64,000 nt of DNA, taken from positions 4,179,556-4,243,555 of the forward strand of contig NC_087062.1 of assembly GCF_963678635.1 (NCBI RefSeq), read 5' to 3'. Source of the DNA: Symsagittifera roscoffensis. Taxonomy: Eukaryota > Xenacoelomorpha > Acoela > Convolutidae. The translations under genes and the position numbers were made by a program. Below, one piece after another: positions 12,065-24,293 of the stretch; the stretch's first letter is position 1, and every line of letters starts with the position of its first letter. Under the pieces are notes generated by a model, which was not told the DNA's origin, did no database searches, and worked only from the letters and a program-made list of their open reading frames with translations.

Positions 12065-12972
12065 CTAAACAAAATAGATTAAATACAAAATTAAAAGCAG
12101 TTTCAAATTAATCAGATAATTCGTCACTTGACATGTTTTCATTTATATCTTCATCAGCCGGTATTATTGATTCCTTTCATTGTGCTCATTCTTTTAGAAA
12201 ACAAACCGATGTTAGTTAGGTCATATTTTTTTGTACAATTTTCGTTTTCAATACATACTTCTACAACCCGTAATTTACGATTCTTGGGTCTTTTCGGCTA
12301 ATACCTCGTAAGTCATAAAAAAAGGAAAATTATCATTTTTTACTCTCGGCTGAAATCCAAAAAGACTAAAACCCCATACATGCTCGTCTGACATCCCGTG
12401 CGTTAAGTCAATTTAGAACTGCGCATCAAATGCAATGTCAAAAACCCCAATTTAAAAAACGCTTGGCACAAATCGATGTTAAATTCAGTAGCTGTCAGCA
12501 AACGCAACGTTTCCCAATTAGCGCGTTAAAAAACTAAAAACGAAACAAGCGATTGACTACAAGTGAGTGGAAATCCCTTTGTAAAATATTGATTTCAAAT
12601 ACCTCCCCCCCCCTAAATCCGCCCCTGCCCTTGCTTATAGCAAGGGTAATCCTCATTAATAGGGTAAGCAGAACGGAAAAACAGAATGGAAGCTAAACCG
12701 TAAAAATGAAAGACCTAAATACATACTCAGCGAAAACACAAGATCCTGTCATGACTCGAACCCCAGATCTTAGGAATCTCAGGCACACATTTACCACTAC
12801 ATTAAGTCCACAGATGCACGAAATTAATAGATGTTAATCAAGGTCAATTTCTTTTACATTTTGAAAAAAAAATTGTAAATGGAGAAATTCTGGTTCCTGC
12901 TGACACTACACTTGCTCTCGCTGAGGCAATTAATTAAATGATATGTTGGTATTTTAACTCAAACAAACCTAC
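12065..12972 (-). other. Helicase intron 4
   Basis: This 908-base intron has donor GTAGGT and acceptor TTTAG on the minus strand. It contains a tRNA-like sequence near 12738-12830 and a short C-rich tract near 12606. Nothing else is seen. Confidence 0.8.
12738..12830 (-). repeat. tRNA-derived SINE-like sequence 3
   Basis: Minus strand B-box-like GGTTCGAGTCA, with TGTAGTGGTAAATG upstream as an A-box-like element. Related in order to the copies at 7930 and 11511. Confidence 0.5.
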
Positions 12973-13686
12973 CTTTGCGAGCTGTGCTCTAATCAGCATT
13001 GCTTGTTTGATACTCTTCGGGTTCAAAAAATTCTCCCAGCACACTTTTTGAAGACTCATTTTCTTTTCGTTTTGATTCACATATCTGAACATCAGCAGCA
13101 GACCAATCAAATCACCACTGCCATGCTTGAATTTAGACCAACATTTAACCGCTTCAGTCGCCTCGCCTTCTTCAGATTCCAAATTAAACCTTGAATGAAC
13201 AGCCTGTTGAGCCGCTCTTCTATTGAACAAATTCTCAACCGAAAGCATGCTCACAATCGATAACATATCGTCCAAACATCCGTCTTCGTTACCAAACACT
13301 AACGTCAAAGCGTATTCAGGTCTCAGTGGGAACTTGCTGATAACTTTTCCTAACTTAGTCAATTGGAATCCAATGTCGCTTCCGATTTTACCATCGCTCG
13401 TTTTCTCACAAATCGCCTCCAACTCAACTAGCAATTTCAGAGCCGCTTTCACAGAATCATTTGGCGGTCTTTCAATGAAGTCAAACTCAAGAACATTGGA
13501 TATTCCCAATGAAATCATCAACAAAACTACACTTTCAAGGTTCGATTTCAGTATTTCAGCCTCTGTCGTTTCTTTGAACTCCTTGTCAAATTTCTCTTTA
13601 GAAAACAAATAATAACACTCTCCAGGGCCAAGTCGTCCGGCTCTGCCTGAACGTTGTTTTGCCTGTGCTTTTGACTCGTTATTCAC
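12973..13686 (-). CDS. DHX33: DHX33-like helicase, exon 4 (motif VI, winged helix, HA2)
   Basis: Exon of 238 codons, phase 0 at both ends. The acceptor is tttgcttcag and the donor AAG then GTAGGT. It begins at helicase motif VI (QRSGRAGR), whose arginines act in ATP hydrolysis, then the winged-helix and ratchet (HA2) domains characteristic of DEAH/RHA helicases. Recognisable phrases are LGISNVLEFDFIERPP, the LTKLGKVISKFPLRP strand and MLSIVSMLSVENLF. The exon is open throughout. Confidence 0.92.
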
Positions 13687-13990
13687 CTGAAGCAAATATA
13701 TCCATTTAAATGAAAAACCAAAACAAAAATGCATTTATTTCCATTGCATGTACATGTAAGAGTAATAAATCTATCCTGAAAATATAAAAATTGCTTATCA
13801 AATAAACAAAAATTCCACTACATTATTAATATTTTAATGCTCCAACTAAAAACCACATTAAAGCTACTTTTCATGTCAAAGTGCAGCGAAATAAAAAAAA
13901 TAGCACCTGCAAGCCGACTTGACTTATCTGGATACAATTTAAATTAGTTTTCATTTCAATTAATGAATTTTTTTATTTAACTACACTGAC
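13687..13990 (-). other. Helicase intron 3 (304 bp)
   Basis: Short AT-rich intron with donor GTCAGT after CTTCAG and acceptor TTGCTTCAG. It is the only transposon-free intron of this gene. Confidence 0.85.
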
Positions 13991-14242
13991 CTGAAGATAT
14001 TCCACTCCTGTTTTTGGATTAAAACACTTCTGTTTAACCTTTCCACTGTCAACCACATACTTGATATTGGGAATAGTCACAGATGTTTCCGCAATATTTG
14101 TACTTAAGACCACTCTTCTCAAGCCCTTGTCCAGCTCTCGTTTGTCTTTTTGTCTGAATGCCAACATTTGAGCTTCTGGAGACAGGGCCGAATATAGAGG
14201 CACGGCTTGCAGACCATTGCAGTTCAACTCGTTCTGAAGGCT
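13991..14242 (-). CDS. DHX33: DHX33-like helicase, exon 3 (RecA2, motifs IV-V)
   Basis: Exon of 84 codons, phase 0 at both ends, with acceptor ttactatttag and donor GTCAGT. It encodes the LYSALSPEAQ segment, motif V (STNIAETSVTI) and the KYVVDSGKVK strand, all diagnostic of DEAH helicases. It joins exon 2 (REVSK) and exon 4 without a change of frame. Confidence 0.92.
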
Positions 14243-14927
14243 CTAAATAGTAAACCCATTTACATTTTTAGGACGATTTATCCTTAAGGGAAAGAATCAA
14301 TTATGAGCTGCTCAGTTCTTTCCGAAGAGCCGCTACTATGAAGTGCTTAAGAATTCCACTCCTGATGATATTTTGAATATACACGAGGCCTGGCCGGAGC
14401 TGCTTCAAACTCTCAATGTTGTTCTCAGTCATCAAAAAGTCATAACAAGCTTGATGCTGTGCAATGTCAAGGGAATCCTAGTGAGACATCAGACATTCAG
14501 GTATTACGCACATCTTAACATCTTTCGGCGCAGAGGCACATGAGCAAACCTGAGTCCAAAGAAGAGTTGACACAGCTGCACCTGCTTGCGGGCGTTGATC
14601 TCGGGGTTGTGTCTATTATTCTGCGTTCAATGAATAATCTTTGGCGAGTGGCTAAAAAGTTGAGGTCTAAGAAACAGAAAGAAGGGAACAACACATGGAA
14701 CAAGAAGAGGAAACAGCTAGTGTCACACACAGTGCGTGTTTTTGTGGCAAGAGCCTTTGATTTCTCCAGAGGGACTCGGCTGCTCGGAAGTTTCCTTGAC
14801 TATTTATATGTTGCGACTGTTTTTCGTTCGCCTTTCTTTTTCATTAGTGTCTCCAGAGGTTCCCGGTTCCTCGGAGGATTCCCAGTGACTCGGTTTTTTC
14901 AGTCGCGGCGCCTATTCTGAAAAAAAA

Positions 14928-16660
14928 TTGACTCCTGGAAATACCTGCAACGATACGGCGAGCTTAAGAAAATGCGATGATACCCGTGGACGCGTCACCT
15001 TACTGAGAAAAGAGGTTGAGGCGGCCCATCAACAATCGCTGGAGGTTAAGGAAGCTCTGGCGGCAACTAGCGAAAAACTGAAGAAATGCCTACCTGCTTC
15101 TTCAGGGCACAACCAACTCGTCTGTATGGCTTAACGAAATTGTACAAGAATAGCAAAATTCTTAGACCGGTGCTATCTCTCCCTGGTAGCTGTTATAACA
15201 AAATCAACAAGTGGCTTGCCAACCTATTCTCGAACTTTAAAAGAGCAAAAATCAAGACTTCGATTGCCATGAAAACACGATTTGCACAAGTACAGCTTGA
15301 TTACTCCGAGGAAGTCTTCACTCTTGATGTCAAAAGCTTATACACAAATGTCCCGGTCAATGACGCGATCAGAGTAGCCATCATTGCCATCTAAACGTCC
15401 GACAGTTCGCCTGATTTTGACCGCCATATTCAACCGTGATTCGTTAGAGCTAGCTGTTACCAATGTCCATTTCATTTGCGGTTACAAATGGTACGTACAT
15501 AAAGATGGCGTTGCAGCGGCCACAGAGATGGCAGTAACACTGGCCCACTTGATGAACCAGTTTGAAGACTGCATCGCCTCCGATGATACTGAAGCTGAAT
15601 TGAGAGGCAACTGCAATGCCAGCTCCGTTTGCCTAGTATGCGATAAGAATGTTACTCGCAGAGGCTACTTGATTCGCTGCATTTGTTTTCAGTACTGGCT
15701 CCACAGGAGGTGTACTGGCATTCCCCTAGAGGACATCCGCACAATGAAAAACTCCGATTGGATGTATCTTTCCCCTTTGATTCCACAGACGAACGCGACG
15801 ACACGCGCTAAAATCTTGGATCGTTAGGTGGACGCTATTTTCAGGACAGCTGCTAGAGACAAAATTGATTGGAAATTTTGCAATATGTTACCTCCCTGCA
15901 TCCGAATCTGGATTTCACCAATAAACATCTCGGAGATGGTGGTATCCCCTTCTTTGACATGTACGTGAAATGCGCCGGCTTTCACATTGAGACATCTTGG
16001 TACCAGAAACCCACTGACAGGAGTTTTGATACTCTCCTTCAGCCTTGGCGCCGACGACATACAAGCGAAACATCACAAAATGGTGCATCTACCGGTTTTC
16101 CAACAATCTCTAGCTGGGCCCAGTTCGATGCGGCCGTTAGGCAAGCTGAAAGTATATGGAAACTAATCAAAATCCGCCGCAGTTCTTTGATCCTATCATC
16201 TTAAGCACACTGACAAGATTTATGGTGATGAAAAATTGACTCGCCCAGGAGAGAAGCACCAGAAAAAAGTATGATCTTAATCACCCTCCACAATCGCGGC
16301 CCGCGCAGTGGCACTTTCAAACGCAGGCTTTGAAGTGCGGTTCAAGTTCCCGTCATTTTTACCACTCGTTAACTGAAGACAGATCTTCGACGACTGAAAT
16401 CCAAAACTCAGAGTTACCTATGTAGACACGTGGTTTACCAAATCAATTTTCCTGGTTGTGAAGCCAGCTACGTTGTGCAAACAACTCGACACATGAAAAA
16501 CCGCATGCATGAGCACTCTCGTATCTCTTCTCCCGTTGGTGCAACAGCGGTAAAATATGAGCAACGATTATTGACAAACCAAGTGACACGGCACGGTCAA
16601 ATACTAAGACTCGAGCCTTAGATATCACCAATAGAAAGGAGGAGAACTTCTCACGCAAGC
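14928..16660 (+). pseudogene. Decayed Penelope-like element (RT plus GIY-YIG), opposite strand to the helicase
   Basis: Broken frames give, in order, typical Penelope-like segments. Around 15060-15390 is the RT start (LKKCLPASS, then YGLTKLYKNSKILRPVLS after a frameshift, then FTLDVKSLYTNVPVNDAI). Around 15460-15570 is an RT segment (FICGYKWYVHKDG). At 15869-16150 is the post-catalytic region (LHPNLDF, GIPFFDMYV, then a WYQKPTDR-type phrase). At 16430-16600 is the GIY-YIG endonuclease (GCEASYVVQTTRH), with Val replacing the usual Gly of YVGQT. The YVDD-type active site is missing, and a PHD-like Cys/His segment sits at 15615-15720. Several frameshifts make it non-functional. The left end is uncertain; weak coding-like sequence reaches about 14540. 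Confidence 0.75.
15615..15720 (+). other. PHD-like Cys/His motif within the Penelope remnant
   Basis: The frame encodes CLVCDKN, then CICFQYWLHRRC, which fits C-x2-C ... C-x2-C-x4-H-x2-C, a PHD/FYVE-like zinc pattern. It lies where the RT catalytic motif would be expected. It could be an insertion or a variant domain of this family. Confidence 0.4.
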
Positions 16661-17214
16661 TCAATCTGGATCAATAATTTCATTGCCTCATTTTGTTTGA
16701 TGAAATAATAACTTGTTATTCGTGTGTTATTTTTATGGCTGTATTTTATTTGTCTTTTCATGTAATTTCTAATGTCTAATTGTTCTCCTAGAAACATAAA
16801 ATTGTACGCTCACACATTTGTTTTTAGAGTGATTACGATCTGTATTGACCGAAAGCGTTTTCAATGAAGATTCCACATTGATCGTTTTCCCTGAGCATCA
16901 ACATAGTCATACTTCTATATTGATCCTTGCATCCGATTTTCAAAACTTTGTCCTCGTAAAAACCATCGGAGATTTGTCGAAAGCTAACTCTATCGACAGG
17001 GTTCGGAAAAAAAAACGTTTTTCTATTGAAAAAATCAATTAAACAGCGTTTTTTTTTTAATTTAAAAAACGTGTTTTATTGTTTCTTTACAGTTTGTTCA
17101 GTTAGAGAAACAAAAACTTGCCACGTGTTTGAGTTTCCATTTGGTTTCTTAACTTTTCATACGTGAGAAATAATGAATAACACACGTATACGTTATATCA
17201 TTCAATCAAACAAC

Positions 17215-17320
17215 CGAATCTAACCAAAAATTGTAGTGCAAGTGGAAAGGGAAGGCGGCTCATACCCTTATCGTAACGGTTCGACTCCCTGACAATGCTG
17301 GTTTTTTACGATGAAAATTT
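17215..17320 (+). repeat. tRNA-like sequence (B box GGTTCGACTCC)
   Basis: Plus strand with GGTTCGACTCC at about 17279-17289 and a TTTTTT run about 20 bases later. Upstream TGTAGTGCAAGTGG is a weak A box. It could be a SINE head or a decayed tRNA. Confidence 0.45.
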
Positions 17321-17424
17321 TAAAATGAAAAACACCGCTTTTTATTTTCTGTTTTGAAACGTGTTTTAAAACCTCCCCAACCCTGTCTATCGAAGCAATC
17401 ATCAATGCACTGAAAAATCAAATT

Positions 17425-18236
17425 TCAAATTAGAAAATCAAGGATCAGCCAACATCCGAATATTTTTGCTGCGACAGAATATTTCGAAACCACCATTGCA
17501 TTACCGAATAACTTCCAAGGAGTTTTCGGTTTGGGCGACTTTTTGAGATCTATTTCCAGAATGCAAGGACCACTTTGTTTTTGTTCCGACATCGACGACA
17601 CTTTTGACAGCTTGCTATACGAAACAAGCGACAAGGAAAACTGGAAGACATAAATAGATGGGGATCCTATTAGAGTGCTGTCACTCAGTTCATTCAAAAG
17701 TACTCAACGCAACTGGTCATGTTGAAAAACTGCAGCAGCAGTTATTTCGAGACAGTGTTTGATGAAAAGTCAAAATTTAGCCATTGAGTTTGAGACGGAT
17801 TGGCTGTATTTGGGGAAAGACAAACAAAAACAGCAATCGAAATCGGGCTATCATGAGAAAAGTAGAGACTTCGATTCGAAACAAGTTCACCAGACATTGA
17901 CACAATTGTTGCCCACTTTCAACCTTATGTTACACTCATTTAGCATTAGTTTTTGACGAAAAGCTTGGCGGATCAGAGTCCACGAGTATACTTAGATATA
18001 ATTTTCGCAGTGTGAGTTACCTTCCCAAATGTATTGTAAGAAAATTTTGAAGAGTTTAAAAAGAGCTCAACTGTGACGAGAAACCCAATGAAACGCGAAA
18101 TCTCATAACTGAATGATGAAGTTTTAGGATGCCTGGAGTTTAAAATTGAAGCAGATTTTAGAACGGTTTCATCATACAACCAGCAATTTAAACTGAATAA
18201 CAAACATACGCCAATAGAACTACGTTACATGCCCTG
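17425..18236 (+). pseudogene. Decayed coding-like stretch of unknown identity
   Basis: Reading the plus strand with several frameshifts gives protein-like text. Examples are FQGVFGLGDFLRSISRM at about 17515, then VEKLQQQLFRDSV, QNLAIEFETDWLYLGKD and TLTQLLPTFNLMLHSF, and a final stretch ending in PIELRYMP before TGA at 18236. I do not recognise the family. Part of it (from 17692) is repeated in units B and C. It may be the remnant of a gene or of another transposon into which the LINE inserted. Confidence 0.35.
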
Positions 18237-18319
18237 ATTAAGAACTTCATACTATTTTTTGGTTATATTTCTAGGCTTGATGGTGTTACCTTACCCTCAA
18301 GCAATAAGCACGGATTATG

Positions 18320-18400
18320 ATGGGTCTTGAACATCCGACAATTCGATTGAGAAGCGGAGACGCTACCACTTCAACGCCGTTCCCCTAACTTCGCCACATT
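18320..18400 (-). repeat. tRNA-like sequence in unit A
   Basis: On the minus strand, GAAGTGGTAGCGTC (A-box-like) is followed by TCCGCTTCTCAATCG and GGATGTTCAAGACC (degenerate B box). Identical copies sit in units B and C. Confidence 0.45.
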
Positions 18401-18591
18401 TAGCCAAAATTTCAAATCTTCGGCTAACAACTTTAACTTATATGGGTTATAACAACAATATTACAAAATGAAAACAAAAGATTGTAGACACTAATCTAGA
18501 AATCTGTTTTTTTTCTGATAACTCCAATGAAGTAATAATATGCACTCCTTAGACTTAAGAAAACAAATAGTTAGAAGATATATAAGAAGAG

Positions 18592-20985
18592 AGAGAGAGA
18601 GAGAGAGAGAGAGGGGACACTTTATTGTTTCAATATACTTATGCAGTTGCAGAACTGATTGTATAAGAATCTAGTGTACAATATTACGCAATGGTTATAT
18701 AACATAACAAGAAAAAACATAAATTACTACGAGGTTGAATCAAATATTTGATTTAACAAAATAAATGTCCTTGGATACGGAAAGACTCTCCTTATTGGGT
18801 AACAGGGTGTCATCTTTTCCTATGATGAAATTTTTAATCAGAGTTTTTGTCAATGTGTACGGCAGTTTTCGATTTAACAAGGTTCGGATTATTGTGTTAA
18901 GGTTCCTGATTGATGTAAATAAGAAAGACTTACGAAGGAAATCAGTTTTACATGTTAAAGGGAACAGTAATGTTCCAGTTCGATGGTTATAGCGGAATTC
19001 AGAATTTGGGAATCTTATATGCGTGAAAGCTGGGGCATCGTTTCGGCATAACCTGTGAAGGTAGTGTGCTGATCGGTACTCGATAATATTCCGAGCAGTA
19101 GGAATTTTGTGCTGTTTCCTTAGAAGTGTAACGGAATCTCGTTTGCTTATATTCATTATTATCCTGATTCCCCATTTTATTTGTTTTTCGAGTTTCTCAA
19201 TATTATCTTGCGTACATCCGTTTAAGAGCATGCATGGATAGTGCAAATGGCTCAGTACAAGAGTATTTAACAGGAGAATTCTAGTACGCAGAGGGATTTC
19301 GTCACGGATGCATTTTATCGTTTGGATTGCTGTAGCCATTTTTTGTAAAATTTTGTTAATTTCTTTGTCGAATGTTAAGCTTATGTCAATATTGACGCCG
19401 AAGAAATTTAACTGTCTCTGTTAAATTAACTTGATAGTTTCCAACTTTCAATGAAAGAGTTTCAGTTAGTTTCTTTTTCGACGGTGCAGAAAATACAATG
19501 AACTGAGTTTTGTCTACATTAATCATTAATCGATTTAAGTGAAAATACAAAAGAATTTTATTGAAATTGTTTTCAATGCTCTTTGTTGCTGTTTCGGGAT
19601 CTGAATGAAAACTAAGCAGAGTCGTGTCGTCGGCATATTGTACTAACGTACATGATTTGTCTATTGTTTGTGGTAAGTCATTTACATACAAGTTGAACAG
19701 CAGTGGTCCTAGTACAGTACCTTGGGGAACACCTTGCTCTAATTTAAGCCAATCTGAGTGTTCGCCGTTTACTATTGTCAATTGCTGTCTGTTTTCTAGA
19801 AATGACTTAATAAGAGTTGTTGCTGACTGTTCAAAGCCAATGTGACTTAGTTTCCTTTCAAGGACTGAATGAGAGAGTGAATCAAATGCTTTAGATAAAT
19901 CAAGAAATGCAGCCGCTGCTATGTTATTTTTATCGAGATGGAATCTGATTTTTTCTGTTGTGTATAAAAGAGCATCATTAGTTGAATAACCTGGACGAAA
20001 GCCAAATTGTTTTGGATTTAGAATATTGGAATTTGCTAAGAATTCGTGAATTTGGGATGAAAAATTTTTTTCAAACAACTTCGATAGAGTGGGTGTAATA
20101 GAAATTGGACGATAATTTACTGGATCTGTCGAGTCGCCTTTTTTGAATATGGGAAAAACGTGTGCCTTTTTTAAGGTATATGGGAATACGGATTTCGAGA
20201 TGCATTCATTGATAATCATCGTAAGAATTGGGTTTACAGTATTAATGCTGTCTTTTAGAGCCCAAGCAGGGATTTTGCTTGGTCCTAATGGCTTGTTTAA
20301 GGGAAGTAATAAAATTGCATCTTTCATTTCTTTGTGACTTATGAACCTGAATTGAAAGTGCCTATTTGTTTTGCTGTGTACACTGTACTCAGTTGGTACA
20401 TCTATGGGAGGATCTGCGTTTTTGTATTCTCCTAATGTTGAGAACCTGTAGTTAAGGAAATTTGCTTTCTTCTTATTTTCAATTATAGTGTCGCCAAACG
20501 AATTCCGTAGATCACCTATTTGCGTTGACTGTTTGCGTGTTCCTGTTTCATGGTGTTCCTGATAGAGTTTATGAAATTCCATTGTTTTTTTGGACAGTCA
20601 AGCATTTTGAATTGAGCTGTTTTCTCTTTCTTGTATAAATGTTTTAGATGATTGTTGTATTTATTTCTTATTCGTTTATAGTTTTCAAAATTGGCATCTG
20701 TTCTTGATAATTGATATGCCTTTAGAAGATTTTCTTTTTCCTGTTTTAATGGTCTATTGACTGAGTTAAGTACTTTACCAGACAGCTGTAGCTGCGGTTT
20801 ATTTCGGATATACTTCTGCTCTAGTGGTGCGTGAGCGTTTAGGGCATGCGAGAAAATATCTTCAAATTTTATTAACATTTTAGAGATATCGTTTTCTTGG
20901 TAGACGAGAAACCATGGACTCTGTTTAAGTTCCTCGCAGAACCTATTTTTACAATAATTGGTTTTATTGAAGCGAAAAGTTCGAA
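18592..20985 (-). pseudogene. 5'-truncated CR1/L2-like LINE, copy A
   Basis: Partial ORF2 on the minus strand. The RT frame (19386-20582) has an extra base near 19406 (gccgaagaaa instead of gccgagaaa), which separates it from its C-terminal part (18740-19339). The preceding linker (20516-20878) is in another frame, as in the other copies. It ends at the unit breakpoint, so the endonuclease is absent. The 3' end is AATAAAGTGTCCCC followed by (CT)n on the minus strand. Confidence 0.9.
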
Positions 20986-21624
20986 TTCAAAAGTACTCAA
21001 CGCAACTGGTCACCCAACGTAACCATGTTGAAAATTTGCAGCAGCAGTTATTTCGAGACAGTGTTTGATGAAAAGTCAAAATTTAGCCATTGAGTTTCAG
21101 ACGGATTGTCTGTATTTGGGGAAAGACAAACAAAAACAGCAAGCGAAATCGGGCTATTATGAGAAACATAGAGACTTCGATTCGCAACAAGTTCACCAGA
21201 CATTGACACAATTGTTGCCCACTTTCAACCTTATGTTACACTCATTTAGCATTTTTTTTGACGAAAAGCTTGGCGGATCAGAGTCCACGAGTATACTTAG
21301 ATATAATTTTCGCAGTGTGAGTTACCTTCCCAAATGTATTGTAAGAAAATTTTGAAGAGTTTAAAAAGAGCTCAACTGTGACGAGAAACCCAATGAAACG
21401 CGAAATCTCATAACTGAATGATGAAGTTTTAGGATGCCTGGAGTTTAAAATTGAAGCAGATTTTAGAACGGTTTCATCATACAACCAGCAATTTAAACTG
21501 AATAACAAACATACGCCAATAGAACTACGTTACATGCCCTGATTAAGAACTTCATACTATTTTTTGGTTATATTTCTAGGCTTGATGGTGTTACCTTACC
21601 CTCAAGCAATAAGCACGGATTATG

Positions 21625-21705
21625 ATGGGTCTTGAACATCCGACAATTCGATTGAGAAGCGGAGACGCTACCACTTCAACGCCGTTCCCCTAACTTCGCC
21701 ACATT
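21625..21705 (-). repeat. tRNA-like sequence in unit B
   Basis: Duplicate of 18320-18400, carried by the tandem unit. Confidence 0.45.
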
Positions 21706-21890
21706 TAGCCAAAATTTCAAATCTTCGGCTAACAACTTTAACTTATATGGGTTATAACAACAATATTACAAAATGAAAAAAAAAGATTGTAGACACTAAT
21801 CTAGAAATCTGTTTTTTTTTCTGATAACTCCAATGAAGTAATAATATGCACTCCTTAGACTTAAGAAAACAAATAGTTAGAAGATATATA

Positions 21891-21895
<5 letters not shown>

Positions 21896-21926
<31 letters not shown>

Positions 21927-24293
21927 ACACTTTATTGTTTCAATATACTTATGCAGTTGCAGAACTGATTGTATAAGAATCTAGTGTACAATATTACGCA
22001 ATGGTTATATAACATAACAAGAAAAAACATAAATTACTACGAGGTTGAATCAAATATTTGATTTAACAAAATAAATGTCCTTGGATACGGAAAGACTCTC
22101 CTTATTGGGTAACAGGGTGTCATCTTTTCCTATGATGAAATTTTTAATCAGAGTTTTTGTCAATGTGTACGGCAGTTTTCGATTTAACAAGGTTCGGATT
22201 ATTGTGTTAAGGTTCCTGATTGATGTAAATAAGAAAGACTTACGAAGGAAATCAGTTTTACATGTTAAAGGGAACAGTAATGTTCCAGTTCGATGGTTAT
22301 AGCGGAATTCAGAATTTGGGAATCTTATATGCGTGAAAGCTGGGGCATCGTTTCGGCATAACCTGTGAAGGTAGTGTGCTGATCGGTACTCGATAATATT
22401 CCGAGCAGTAGGAATTTTGTGCTGTTTCCTTAGAAGTGTAACGGAATCTCGTTTGCTTATATTCATTATTATCCTGATTCCCCATTTTATTTGTTTTTCG
22501 AGTTTCTCAATATTATCTTGCGTACATCCGTTTAAGAGCATGCATGGATAGTGCAAATGGCTCAGTACAAGAGTATTTAACAGGAGAATTCTAGTACGCA
22601 GAGGGATTTCGTCACGGATGCATTTTATCGTTTGGATTGCTGTAGCCATTTTTTGTAAAATTTTGTTAATTTCTTTGTCGAATGTTAAGCTTATGTCAAT
22701 ATTGACGCCGAGAAATTTAACTGTCTCTGTTAAATTAACTTGATAGTTTCCAACTTTCAATGAAAGATTTTCAGTTAGTTTCTTTTTCGACGGTGCAGAA
22801 AATACAATGAACTGAGTTTTGTCTACATTAATCATTAATCGATTTAAGTGAAAATACAAAAGAATTTTATTGAAATTGTTTTCAATGCTCTTTGTTGCTG
22901 TTTCGGGATCTGAATGAAAACTAAGCAGAGTCGTGTCGTCGGCATATTGTACTAACGTACATGATTTGTCTATTGTTTGTGGTAAGTCATTTACATACAA
23001 GTTGAACAGCAGTGGTCCTAGTACAGTACCTTGGGGAACACCTTGCTCTAATTTAAGCCAATCTGAGTGTTCGCCGTTTACTATTGTCAATTGCTGTCTG
23101 TTTTCTAGAAATGACTTAATAAGAGTTGTTGCTGACTGTTCAAAGCCAATGTGACTTAGTTTCCTTTCACGGACTGAATGAGAGAGTGAATCAAATGCTT
23201 TAGATAAATCAAGAAATGCAGCCGCTGCTATGTTATTTTTATCGAGATGGAATCTGATTTTTTCTGTTGTGTATAAAAGAGCATCATTAGTTGAATAACC
23301 TGGACGAAAGCCAAATTGTTTTGGATTTAGAATATTGGAATTTGCTAAGAATTCGTGAATTTGGGATGAAAAATTTTTTTCAAACAACTTCGATAGAGTG
23401 GGTGTAATAGAAATTGGACGATAATTTACTGGATCTGTCGAGTCGCCTTTTTTGAATATGGGAAAAACGTGTGCCTTTTTTAAGGTATATGGGAATACGG
23501 ATTTCGAGATGCATTCATTGATAATCATCGTAAGAATTGGGTTTACAGTATTAATGCTGTCTTTTAGAGCCCAAGCAGGGATTTTGCTTGGTCCTAATGG
23601 CTTGTTTAAGGGAAGTAATAAAATTGCATCTTTCATTTCTTTGTGACTTATGAACCTGAATTGAAAGTGCCTATTTGTTTTGCTGTGTACACTGTACTCA
23701 GTTGGTACATCTATGGGAGGATCTGCGTTTTTGTATTCTCCTAATGTTGAGAACCTGTAGTTAAGGGAATTTGCTTTCTTCTTATTTTCAATTATAGTGT
23801 CGCCAAACGAATTCCGTAGATCACCTATTTGCGTTGACTGTTTGCGTGTTCCTGTTTCATGGTGTTCCTGATAGAGTTTATGAAATTCCATTGTTTTTTT
23901 GGACAGTCAAGCATTTTGAATTGAGCTGTTTTCTCTTTCTTGTATAAATGTTTTAGATGATTGTTGTATTTATTTCTTATTCGTTTATAGTTTTCAAAAT
24001 TGGCATCTGTTCTTGATAATTGATATGCCTTTAGAAGATTTTCTTTTTCCTGTTTTAATGGTCTATTGACTGAGTTAAGTACTTTACCAGACAGCTGTAG
24101 CTGCGGTTTATTTCGGATATACTTCTGCTCTAGTGGTGCGTGAGCGTTTAGGGCATGCGAGAAAATATCTTCAAATTTTATTAACATTTTAGAGATATCG
24201 TTTTCTTGGTAGACGAGAAACCATGGACTCTGTTTAAGTTCCTCGCAGAACCTATTTTTACAATAATTGGTTTTATTGAAGCGAAAAGTTCGA
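21896..24293 (-). pseudogene. 5'-truncated CR1/L2-like LINE, copy B
   Basis: The RT frame is intact (22050-23891, 613 residues) with YRPISITP, FLDLSKAFDS, QGVPQGTVLGPLLFNLYVND and the catalytic YADDT. The linker at 23825-24187 is out of frame with it. The endonuclease and ORF1 are missing because the unit breaks at 24293. Confidence 0.92.

Larger units (their letters stand above)
17692..20985. repeat. Tandem 3.3-kb unit A (flank plus truncated LINE)
   Basis: The unit runs from attcaaaagtactcaacg to a LINE breakpoint just after gcgaaaagttcga, and the next unit starts there. The breakpoint shares att between LINE and flank, a three-base microhomology. Unit A differs from B and C at about ten positions between 17701 and 17960 and lacks about 14 bases there. 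After that it is almost identical to them. Confidence 0.9.
20986..24293. repeat. Tandem 3.3-kb unit B
   Basis: Second head-to-tail copy, period 3308. Private differences from A and C include gggaattt for ggaaattt near 23764. The (GA)n run at about 21894-21922 is longer than in unit A. Confidence 0.92.
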
